64,000 nucleotides of DNA from Streptomyces sp. NBC_01381 (lineage in GTDB: Bacteria; Actinomycetota; Actinomycetes; Streptomycetales; Streptomycetaceae). Where the stretch lies: contig NZ_JAPEPI010000002.1 in NCBI RefSeq assembly GCF_026340305.1, forward strand, positions 1,674,001 to 1,738,000, written 5' to 3'. How positions within the stretch are numbered: position 1 is the first letter of the stretch; every line of letters begins with the position of its first letter. Below the pieces are notes generated by a model, which saw only the letters and a list, made by a program, of their open reading frames with translations, did not search any database and was not told the DNA's origin. This document shows positions 50,187 through 57,711 of the stretch, piece by piece. A program made the position numbers and the translations under genes.

Positions 50187-50216
50187 ACGCCCTGCGACGC
50201 GGATGCCGCAGGGCGT
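50187..50216 (-). other. 10-bp hairpin in the leader of the aminopeptidase mRNA
   Basis: ACGCCCTGCG (50187-50196) pairs with CGCAGGGCGT (50207-50216) around a 10-nt loop, 44-73 bp upstream of the M28 peptidase start. It may be a leader structure or the terminator of the HEAT-repeat gene 110 bp further upstream. Confidence 0.5.
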
Positions 50217-50326
50217 TGGAGCTGTACTGGAGTGCAGGGGGTGCGAAGTGCGTTGCCTGATGGTGAGGGTGGGGTGACCCGCCGTCAAGAGAGGAAACCG
50301 GTCAGATGTCGGGCAGGGGGGTTCGG

Positions 50327-51676
50327 TTATCGGACGCCCCGCTGGGCTGCTGAGCCCTTGGGTGCCTGTTGCGCGGCACGCCGGGCCCAGGTCCGCAGCT
50401 TCAGGTCAGGATCCTCCAGGAGTGCGGCTGCCGCCCGCCGCGCCGCGGTCCCGCCGTGCGCGCCGAGCAGCCGGAACGCGGCCACGCGGATGTGCCGGGG
50501 CCGCTCGCGCTCGGTGCGTTCCAGGAGCCAGTCGGCGGGGAGTTGCTTCGCAGAGGGGAGGAGGGCGACGGCTGTCTCGCGTACGACACCGGGGGCGGGG
50601 TCGTCGAGCAGCGGGGTCAGCCGTCGTGTGTCCGCGAGGTCCAAGGTCCGGAGTCCCGCGACAGCCTGAGCCCGCACTCCACCCGCCGGATGGACGAGGA
50701 GCCGCCACAGCAGTGCGCCGTCCCCGCGGTCTCCGCACTCGGCGAGGCCGATGACCGCGCCGGGCGCGAGGGCCGGATCGTCCGGCGTCGCGCACCGCTC
50801 CCGGTACCAGGCCGCCGGGCTGCCTCCGTACTGTCGTACGACGTACCGGGCGCAGGCACGCACCACCGCGGAACGGTCGCCGAGGAACGGCTCGGCACGC
50901 TCCGGCCGACCCGCCCGGCGCAGCGCGGTGACACCGGCCGACCGGACGCGCGGGGCACGCGCGGTCAGCAGCGGTTCGAGCAGGTCTTCGACATCAACGT
51001 CCGTCTCCTGCATGGTCGTGAGCGCCGCCGTCGCGCACAGGTCCTGGACGATTGCGTCCTCGTCACGTGCCGCCGTGCGGGCCAGTTCGGCGGGGCTCAG
51101 GCGGCGGTCCTCGACCGCCAGCCGGTAGGCGAAGCGTCGGGTGCCGCGGTCGGGGTGGCCGAAGAGAGCGGCTAGTTGTTCGAGGTGTGCCTGGCGCAGT
51201 GCGTCAGCGAGCAGCTCGATGCCGAAGTCGCCCCGGTCGCGGTGGCCGAGTCGCAGGATCAGTGGGGCGAGGTCCGCGGCCGTTTGTGGGGTCAGCGCCT
51301 CGCGCAGGAGCCCCCGGGCGCGCTCACGCACGGGGGCCGCCCAGTCGGCGCAGCGGATCGCGATCAGCGGCAGGAGGTCGGGGTGCGGCCGCGACTGACG
51401 TATCGCGGCCTGGCGGATCCTGCCGTCGCGGTGGCAGAGGGCGAGCGCGAGGCCGGACTCGCCGAGCCGTGTCAGATCGGCGGGCAGCGGGGCCGTGCGC
51501 TCCCAGTCCGGCAGGGGCACCCCCTGGTACCAGCACACCTCCCGCACCCCCGCGTCCAGTGAGAGCCAGCCGCCGGGGTCGGCGACGGCCGCCACCACAC
51601 TCCGCAGCGACGCCCCCTCCGCGAGCCGCACCGCCGCCGCTGAGCCGTCCCTGCTGTCCTCGATGCTCTTACGCAT
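50327..51676 (-). CDS. HEAT-repeat protein of unknown function
   Basis: The 449-residue protein is built of repeated pairs of helices with the HEAT/PBS-lyase pattern (DRSAVVRACARYVVRQYGGS, VHPAGGVRAQAVAGLRTLDL, DDPAPGVVRETAVALLPSAK, EDPDLKLRTWARRAAQQAPK). It starts within 8 bp of the end of the upstream MFS gene, so the two are coupled. HEAT repeats bind proteins; no partner is evident. Confidence 0.8.
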   Translation of the reverse strand: MRKSIEDSRDGSAAAVRLAEGASLRSVVAAVADPGGWLSLDAGVREVCWYQGVPLPDWERTAPLPADLTRLGESGLALALCHRDGRIRQAAIRQSRPHPDLLPLIAIRCADWAAPVRERARGLLREALTPQTAADLAPLILRLGHRDRGDFGIELLADALRQAHLEQLAALFGHPDRGTRRFAYRLAVEDRRLSPAELARTAARDEDAIVQDLCATAALTTMQETDVDVEDLLEPLLTARAPRVRSAGVTALRRAGRPERAEPFLGDRSAVVRACARYVVRQYGGSPAAWYRERCATPDDPALAPGAVIGLAECGDRGDGALLWRLLVHPAGGVRAQAVAGLRTLDLADTRRLTPLLDDPAPGVVRETAVALLPSAKQLPADWLLERTERERPRHIRVAAFRLLGAHGGTAARRAAAALLEDPDLKLRTWARRAAQQAPKGSAAQRGVR

Positions 51677-52964
51677 GACCGTGAGTATGGGCTGTGGGTT
51701 GCCGCTCCATGAGCCCAGGGGCGGACAGATGTATCCGTCTGGGCAGCAGGAGCGGTGTGGCCAGCAGCAGGACGCCGGAGAGAGTGATCGCGGCGAGTGG
51801 GCTGGTGAGTGTGGCGAGGATGCCCCAGAGCACCATCAGGGCGGCTTGGAGGAGTTTGCCGGCGGCACTCCACGTACTGAGGATCTGGGCGGTGAGATCC
51901 GCGGGAGTCCGTTGCAGGCGTTCTGTCGCGTAGATCGGGTTGAAGATGCCCATGCAGGTGATCAGGAAGCCCTCGACGATGATCACGGTGAGGAGTCCGG
52001 GGATGCCGGGGCGGACGCATGCGAGACCGAGGGGGAAGAGCGATCGCAGCCAGCCGGCGACCGTCATGACCCGGTGCCGGCCGTAGCGGGTCACGAGGCG
52101 CGCGGAGAGGCGGGCGCCCACGAAGCCGCCGAGTGCCGGGATGCCGAAGGCGAGACCGTACTGCCAGGCCGGGAAGTGGTACTGGCCGAGGAGGAGTACG
52201 GACAGGAGCGGGGCGGTGGCCATGATCAGGCCGCCGACCAGGATCTGATTGGCGAACAGGCGCCTCAGCACGTGGTCGCGGAGGATGAAACGCCAGCCGA
52301 GGAGAAGGTCGGCTCCGCGTGACCTGGTGGGCCGGTCGCGGGGCGCAGTCGCGGCGTCAGTGCCGCGGACGACGTGCCGGCCGCCGACGATGTCGTCACC
52401 GCGGATGCGGAGGACCCCGAGCGCCGACAGCAGGTAGCTGAGTGCGTCGGCCATGACGGTGATGACCGGGCCGAGCAGCCCTATGAGTGCGCCGCCGAGG
52501 GGCGGGCCCGCCGCCGTCGCCACCCAGCTCGTGCCCTCGAATCTGCCGTTCGCCACCAGGAGTTGATCGCCGCGGACGAGATGCTTCAGATACGCGCCTG
52601 ATGCCGCGCTGAAGGCGATGCCCGCCGTCCCGGAGATGACCGACACGGCGAGCAGCTGGCCGTAGGAGAGCAGGTCGAGGACGTACGCGATCGGGACACT
52701 CGCCATCGCGGCGAACCGGATCAGGTCCATCGCGATCATCACCGGACGCTTGGCCCGGTGCTCGACCCACGGCCCCAGCGAGAACGCGACCACCGCCGCG
52801 ACAGCGAGCCCGGCCGCCTCCAGGAGCGACACGGCGAACGCCGGCGCGTGCAGCACGCTCACCGCGATCAGCGGGAACGCGCCGAAGGCGATCCACGTGC
52901 CGTACGTACTGACGGCGTACGCCGACCACAGCCAACCGAAACTGTGCCCCAACCGCACGCGCAT
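51669..52964 (-). CDS. MFS transporter
   Basis: The 431-residue protein has about twelve membrane segments and begins MRVRLGHSFGWLWSAYAVST. The MFS loop motif appears as GPWVEHRAKRPVMIAMDLIR. ATG 52964 has GGGAG at 4 nt; an upstream in-frame start at 53015 would add a basic 17-residue leader. It diverges from a LysR gene, which probably regulates it. Substrate is unknown. Confidence 0.88.
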   Translation of the reverse strand: MRVRLGHSFGWLWSAYAVSTYGTWIAFGAFPLIAVSVLHAPAFAVSLLEAAGLAVAAVVAFSLGPWVEHRAKRPVMIAMDLIRFAAMASVPIAYVLDLLSYGQLLAVSVISGTAGIAFSAASGAYLKHLVRGDQLLVANGRFEGTSWVATAAGPPLGGALIGLLGPVITVMADALSYLLSALGVLRIRGDDIVGGRHVVRGTDAATAPRDRPTRSRGADLLLGWRFILRDHVLRRLFANQILVGGLIMATAPLLSVLLLGQYHFPAWQYGLAFGIPALGGFVGARLSARLVTRYGRHRVMTVAGWLRSLFPLGLACVRPGIPGLLTVIIVEGFLITCMGIFNPIYATERLQRTPADLTAQILSTWSAAGKLLQAALMVLWGILATLTSPLAAITLSGVLLLATPLLLPRRIHLSAPGLMERQPTAHTHGHA

Positions 52965-53087
52965 GCGACTCCCTCGTGACAACCGATGTTTGGGTCTCCG
53001 CATCACATCGGCCACAACACCCCGGGGTCAAACAACCGGACCCCGCACCAGCCACAACCATCAGTTGGGCATGCGTAAGCTGGCTGC

Positions 53088-54035
53088 ATGGATACCGAGG
53101 CGGTGCGATCGTTCGTCCGCGCGGCCGATCTTGGGCAGCTGCAGCACGCGGCCGACGAGCTCGGCGTGACGCAGCAGGCCGTGTCGAAGCGGATCGCGGC
53201 CCTTGAGCGCGAGCTCGACGTCCGGCTCTTCACCCGCACCGCCCGAGGGGTCGAGCTGACGCTCGACGGCCAGGCCTTCCTGCCGCACGCCCGGAACATC
53301 GTCACGGGAGTCGATCGCGCCGTCACCGCGATCAGGCCGGGCTCGCGGGCCCTTCGGATCGACGTCCTCGGCCTGCGGTCCGCGCAGGCCGTCATCCTGC
53401 ACGACTACTGGCGGTCACATCCCGAAACCGACCTCGACGTGGTGACCCTCAGGGTCAATGACCCGCGCATGGCGGTCGCCGCCGTCCAGGCAGGCGACAT
53501 CGACGCCTCGTTCCGCTCGGTCACCGACCCGGCCACCCTGCCGCGCGACGTGCAGATCATCCACGCGTTCGACTCCCCGCTGGAACTCCTCGTCGGCCCG
53601 AGGCACCCGCTCGCCTCCGCACGCACACTGACACCGGCCCAGCTGCGCAAGCACCGGATCTGGGTGCCGGGCATCGCGCCGCGCAGCGAATGGGCGGAGT
53701 TCTACGATCAGCTCGCCACGGACTTCGACCTCCGCATCGACGCCGCGGGCCCGAACTTCGGCAACGAGGTGCTCCTCGACATCCTCGCGGACTCCGCGGA
53801 CGTGGCAACGCTCGTGGGCTCGCGCGACCGCTACATCTGGCCGACCAACCACGACCTGCGCCGCATCCCGGTCGTGAACCCGACGCTCGCGTACCCGCTC
53901 TCGCTCATCTTCCCGCGAGCGAATCCGCACCCGGGACTCCGGGCGATCATCCATCACTTCGGAAGCCTGGCGCCGCTCCCCGAGCCGGCCTGGCGGCCGT
54001 CCTGGGCGACGGCACCGGGCAGCGGCGACGCGTGA
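53088..54035 (+). CDS. LysR family transcriptional regulator
   Basis: The 315-residue protein has the winged HTH MDTEAVRSFVRAADLGQLQH, then DELGVTQQAVSKRIAALERE, and a periplasmic-binding-like effector domain (LELLVGPRHPLASARTLTPA). It starts 123 bp from the divergent MFS gene, the usual arrangement for LysR control of a transporter. Confidence 0.93.
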   Translation: MDTEAVRSFVRAADLGQLQHAADELGVTQQAVSKRIAALERELDVRLFTRTARGVELTLDGQAFLPHARNIVTGVDRAVTAIRPGSRALRIDVLGLRSAQAVILHDYWRSHPETDLDVVTLRVNDPRMAVAAVQAGDIDASFRSVTDPATLPRDVQIIHAFDSPLELLVGPRHPLASARTLTPAQLRKHRIWVPGIAPRSEWAEFYDQLATDFDLRIDAAGPNFGNEVLLDILADSADVATLVGSRDRYIWPTNHDLRRIPVVNPTLAYPLSLIFPRANPHPGLRAIIHHFGSLAPLPEPAWRPSWATAPGSGDA

Positions 54036-54115
54036 CGTAGTGGCTTGCTTCGTTCGAAGACGTAGCGGCCTGCTTCGTTCGAACCCGGTACGCCGTCCGC
54101 ATTGATCGGCACAAT

Positions 54116-54508
54116 GTGAAGGTGCCGAACTTCACTGAGCTCGAGTTAGCCGACGGTACCGCCATCCGCTTCGAGGTGTTCCCCGCGCAGGCGTCGCCGC
54201 CGGTGCCCGGATCCGGGGCGGACGGTGATCTGCCCGACGGGATGGGGCACAGCGTTCCGGTGGCGCGCGGCGGGGACGCGGTGGCCGCGTTCGCCGTCGA
54301 GGCGCTGCGGACGACCCTGCGCCCGCTGGGGCCGCTGATCCGCGAGGTGCACGACGCGGTGATGGAATCCGAACGGCCCCCGCAGGAAGCGAATGTGACG
54401 TTCGGCGTGCAGGTCGGGCAGGACCTCAAGCTCGGCATCGTCGGCGGCAGCGGGCAGGCCCACCTCACCGTATCGGCGACGTGGCAGCGGCCCTCGCAAG
54501 CGGGCTGA
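54116..54508 (+). CDS. CU044_2847 family protein, VMAP system component
   Basis: The 130-residue protein starts at GTG with MKVPNFTELELADGTAIRFE. It ends with NVTFGVQVGQDLKLGIVGGS and LTVSATWQRP, the conserved C-terminal strands of the CU044_2847 family. These small beta-rich proteins occur next to trypsin-VMAP genes in actinobacterial conflict operons and may present or regulate the peptidase. The stop lies 3 bp before the peptidase gene. Confidence 0.85.
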   Translation: MKVPNFTELELADGTAIRFEVFPAQASPPVPGSGADGDLPDGMGHSVPVARGGDAVAAFAVEALRTTLRPLGPLIREVHDAVMESERPPQEANVTFGVQVGQDLKLGIVGGSGQAHLTVSATWQRPSQAG

Positions 54509-54511
54509 CGG

Positions 54512-56668
54512 ATGGGCTGGTTCCTGACCGAGGCGCGCTCCCCCTCGGCCGACCCCCGGCACTGCGTCGTCTCGGTGCTGCGCACGCGCGACGTCAAGAC
54601 CGCGGGAGCCGGGGTGTTGATGACCTCGGGCCGGCTGCTGACCTGCGCCCATGTCGTCAATGACGCGCTGGGGCGGCACCTGTTCGACACCCGGCACCCC
54701 GGCCGCGAGACGGTTCATGTGACCCTGCGCGGCCCTTCCGCCTCGGTCAACTACGCGACCAGGGTGGCCTATTGGATCCCGCCGCGGCGTCGTGACGGCG
54801 CGGACGAGGTGCGGGAGAAGGACGATCACGAGTGGCTCGGCGACCTCGCGGTGCTGCGCCTCGACTCGGTGCCCCACGAGTCCGTCGCAGCGCCGATGTG
54901 GCAGCCGATGGCGCCGGGGCAGTCGCTGCGGGCCTGGCACGGCAGCGGACTGAGCAGTTCCTTCGCCGACGTACGGGTCAAGACGTGCGACGAGTCGATC
55001 GGGTACGTGGACGGGGAACCCACCGGCATGCCCATCGGCCCCGCGTTCAGCGGCGGTCCGCTCTGGTCGGTCACCGACAACGCCGCCGTCGGCCTGGTGG
55101 TCGCCCACATCATGCCGCCCGCCGATCCCGTCACCGGTGCGGCCAGGCCGTTCAGTTCCCAGCACGTCTCGCGCCGCAGCTGGGGCATCCCCTGGCAGCG
55201 CATCGAGGCCGAGCTGCGCGGTGCCGGCGCGGGGGAGCTGCTGGAGAGCGCAGAGGCCGATCCGGACGATCCCGCGCTGCCGGTGCTCACCGAACTCATC
55301 GAGGGCATCATGCCCTCTCCCGTGCTGCGCGGGGACCACGCGAGGGCCGTCGCCCGCCGGTGCGGACACGGACACCCGGGTGGCGAATCGGCCCCCACGC
55401 CCGAGGAGTTCGCCCGGCTCCTGGTCACCGATCCGCGGGCGCTCGCCGCGCTCACCGAGGTGCTGCGGCGCCCGGAGCCCGCGGCTGTCCGCCCACTCCT
55501 CAACGCCGGGCAGTTCTCTCCGGTGCCGCGGCTGCTCTCGCCCGACGAGCACCGCAAGCTGCACCAGACCCTGAAGTCGATCCCCGCGGCGACCCTGGCC
55601 CGGCTGCCGGAAGCGGTGCGGGCCGCGCTGCCGCTGGCCGCCGCGTTCCCCGGTGACGACTCGCCCGACGGCTACCTCGATCATCTCGAGCGGCTCGGCG
55701 GCGACAGCCGTACGGAGGGGGAAGGGCCGCGGGTGCCGGCACTGGTGCGGGTGATGGAGTACCTGGCGGCCCTCTGCCTGCCCGCGCAGTGCGCACGGCT
55801 GCGGCTCTGGTCGGACGGGGTCGCCAAGCGGCTCGGCATCCCGCGCTCGGCCCTCGCCGAGCGCCGCTCCGACGCGGTGGACTGGGCCAGGACACAGGCC
55901 GAACAGGACGTGCCACTACGGGTGTTGGTGCAGGTGAGCCGCAGCGGCGAGGACCGCTACCGGCTGCGCGTCTGGTGCGACGAGGGTGCGGGCCCCCGCC
56001 AGGTGTCGACGGACGGCGAGGTCACCTTCAGCGCCGCGAAGGCCGCGCGGGAGCTGCTTCGGGTCCTCGAATCGCTGCACCAGGCATCCCCGAGCGACCG
56101 AAGACCGCTGGTCGAGGCGCTGGTCGACCGGGCGGGACTGAACCTCCCCATAGACGAGTGGGAGAGCTTCGGGCCCGACGACCTGGTGCCGGGCGTGCTC
56201 GGCGCGGAGTACCCCCTGGTCGTCAACTGCCCGGAACTCCTGCGCCGCAACGAGCGTTTCCTTCCTGACTGGCGCCGCCGGTGGCGTCAGCTCGACACGG
56301 GCATCTCACTCCTGTTCGCCGACGAGGCGCTGGGATTGCGCGAGATCTACGGCACGCTGATGGACCGCGTGGACGCCGTGCGGGTGGCCGTGGACGTGCC
56401 GCCGCGGCTGCGCGACGAGGTCGTACAGGTGTGTCTGGCGGTCGGCGTCCCGATCGTCGTGTGGGACCGGGGCCTCGGGCGCGAGTCGCATGCCGTGGCG
56501 CGGATGAGCGGCGTGACCACCCGTGAACTGCCCGAAGGTGTTCGGTCCTACCGCGCCAAGACCGTGCACCAGCCGCGCGCCTTCCCCGGACGCCCGGTCC
56601 TCGCCTGGGCCGACCCCGACCGCACGGTTCCGCAACTGCATCTGTCCGAGCCGCAGGAGGGCATATGA
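54512..56668 (+). CDS. Trypsin-like serine protease fused to VMAP C-terminal domain
   Basis: Residues 1-240 of the 718-residue protein form a trypsin-like domain with the complete triad His47 (LLTCAHVVND), Asp111 (LGDLAVLRL) and Ser180 (GPAFSGGPLW). It has no signal peptide, so it acts in the cytoplasm. A helical middle region of about 140 residues is followed by the VMAP-C region (RLRLWSDGVAKRLGIPRSAL, then VPIVVWDRG near the end). VMAP proteins are proposed effectors regulated by MoxR and vWA partners. It is coupled to the reiterated start cassettes of the MoxR gene through ATGA at 56665. Confidence 0.87.
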   Translation: MGWFLTEARSPSADPRHCVVSVLRTRDVKTAGAGVLMTSGRLLTCAHVVNDALGRHLFDTRHPGRETVHVTLRGPSASVNYATRVAYWIPPRRRDGADEVREKDDHEWLGDLAVLRLDSVPHESVAAPMWQPMAPGQSLRAWHGSGLSSSFADVRVKTCDESIGYVDGEPTGMPIGPAFSGGPLWSVTDNAAVGLVVAHIMPPADPVTGAARPFSSQHVSRRSWGIPWQRIEAELRGAGAGELLESAEADPDDPALPVLTELIEGIMPSPVLRGDHARAVARRCGHGHPGGESAPTPEEFARLLVTDPRALAALTEVLRRPEPAAVRPLLNAGQFSPVPRLLSPDEHRKLHQTLKSIPAATLARLPEAVRAALPLAAAFPGDDSPDGYLDHLERLGGDSRTEGEGPRVPALVRVMEYLAALCLPAQCARLRLWSDGVAKRLGIPRSALAERRSDAVDWARTQAEQDVPLRVLVQVSRSGEDRYRLRVWCDEGAGPRQVSTDGEVTFSAAKAARELLRVLESLHQASPSDRRPLVEALVDRAGLNLPIDEWESFGPDDLVPGVLGAEYPLVVNCPELLRRNERFLPDWRRRWRQLDTGISLLFADEALGLREIYGTLMDRVDAVRVAVDVPPRLRDEVVQVCLAVGVPIVVWDRGLGRESHAVARMSGVTTRELPEGVRSYRAKTVHQPRAFPGRPVLAWADPDRTVPQLHLSEPQEGI

Positions 56669-56703
56669 GCACGGCCATGAACGGCAGCCGGGAGGGCTTA
56701 TGA
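56665..56703 (+). CDS. Mini-ORF 1, 12 codons, reinitiation cassette
   Basis: The frame reads MSTAMNGSREGL and stops at TGA 56701-56703. Its ATG overlaps the VMAP stop (ATGA at 56665) and its TGA overlaps the next ATG (ATGA at 56700). The peptide copies the first residues of the MoxR protein (MSTASNGSWR). A role in passing ribosomes to the next start is more likely than a peptide function. Confidence 0.5.
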   Translation: MSTAMNGSREGL

Positions 56704-56738
56704 GCACGGCCACGATCGGCAGCCGGGAGGGCTTATGA
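56700..56738 (+). CDS. Mini-ORF 2, 12 codons, reinitiation cassette
   Basis: The frame reads MSTATIGSREGL and stops at TGA 56736-56738, overlapping ATG 56735. That ATG is in frame with the MoxR gene and gives an eight-residue longer MoxR (MSTGPGGD before MSTASNG). GGGAGGG lies 5 nt before it. Confidence 0.5.
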   Translation: MSTATIGSREGL

Positions 56739-56758
56739 GCACGGGCCCAGGAGGGGAC

Positions 56759-57709
56759 ATGAGCACGGCATCGAACGGCAGCTGGCGGATCTTCCGCGGT
56801 GACGGTCTCGCACGTCCCGTCACCATGCCGCCCGCCCCGCCCTGGCGCCGGTTCACCCCGCAGGACGGCACCACCGCGCCGCTGCCCTATCTGATCGCCC
56901 AGGAGCACGCCGACGTGGTCAACGCGGCACTGCATCTGCGCAGGCCGCTGCTTGTCACCGGGCCCGCGGGCACCGGCAAGTCCTCGCTCGCGCGGGCCGT
57001 CGCCCATGAACTGAGCCTCGGCGAGCTGCTGCGCTGGCCGGTCAACAGCCGCTCAAGCGTGCAGGACGCGCTCTATCAGTACGACGCGATCGGCCGCCTC
57101 CGGGAGACCACGCTCAGCCGCGACCGCGGTGACACCGAGCCCTCCATCGGCACCTTCATACGGCTCGGCCCCCTCGGTACGGCCCTGGCGCCGGCCGGCA
57201 CGCCCCGGGCGCTGCTCGTCGACGAGATGGACAAGGGCGACGTCGATCTGCCCAACGATCTGCTTACCGTCTTCGAGGAGGGCGTCTTCGAGATACCTGA
57301 ACTGGCCCGGCTGCCCGAGGAGATGGCGACGGTCGACGTGCTGACGGCCGACCATCACGGCACGGTCGCCGTGGCTCAGGGCCGGGTGCAGTGCGTCGAG
57401 TTCCCGGTCGTCGTCATCACCAGCAACGGGGAGCGGGACTTCCCGCCCGCCTTCCTGCGCCGCTGCATCCGGCTCGATCTGCCGGTGCCGGACGAGGACC
57501 GGCTGCGGGCCATCGTCTCGGCACACCTCGGGGACGGCGCGCTCCTGGAGGTCGACGACCTTCTGCAGGCGTTCCTGCGCCGCCGGGCGCCCGGTGAACT
57601 CGCCACGGACCAGTTGCTCAACGCGGTGTTCCTGCGGGCCGGGGGAGTGGACCTGGACGCCGAAGGACTGCTTGACGCCGTGCTCCACCAGCTGACCGGA
57701 AGCCTCTGA
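56759..57709 (+). CDS. MoxR-type AAA+ ATPase of the VMAP system
   Basis: The 316-residue protein has Walker A TGPAGTGKSSLARAVA, Walker B ALLVDEMDKGDVDLPNDLL, sensor 1 VVITSNGERDFPPAFLRRC and sensor 2 in the C-terminal lid. MoxR ATPases remodel partner proteins together with a vWA protein, encoded by the next gene 2 bp downstream. ATG 56759 has AGGAGG 6 nt upstream; ATG 56735 is an in-frame alternative. It is likely the regulatory motor between the protease and the vWA-like receptor. Confidence 0.9.
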   Translation: MSTASNGSWRIFRGDGLARPVTMPPAPPWRRFTPQDGTTAPLPYLIAQEHADVVNAALHLRRPLLVTGPAGTGKSSLARAVAHELSLGELLRWPVNSRSSVQDALYQYDAIGRLRETTLSRDRGDTEPSIGTFIRLGPLGTALAPAGTPRALLVDEMDKGDVDLPNDLLTVFEEGVFEIPELARLPEEMATVDVLTADHHGTVAVAQGRVQCVEFPVVVITSNGERDFPPAFLRRCIRLDLPVPDEDRLRAIVSAHLGDGALLEVDDLLQAFLRRRAPGELATDQLLNAVFLRAGGVDLDAEGLLDAVLHQLTGSL

Positions 57710-57711
57710 CC

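Larger units (their letters stand above)
56665..56758 (+). repeat. Tandem start cassettes before the MoxR gene: two 35-bp units plus a 24-bp partial
   Basis: Units 56665-56699 and 56700-56734 are identical at 33 of 35 positions. Each begins ATGAGCACGGCC and ends with CCGGGAGGGCTT. The third unit, 56735-56758, begins ATGAGCACGGG and ends GGAGGGGAC directly before the MoxR ATG. Every unit carries a start codon and a Shine-Dalgarno sequence for the next one. Confidence 0.9.
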
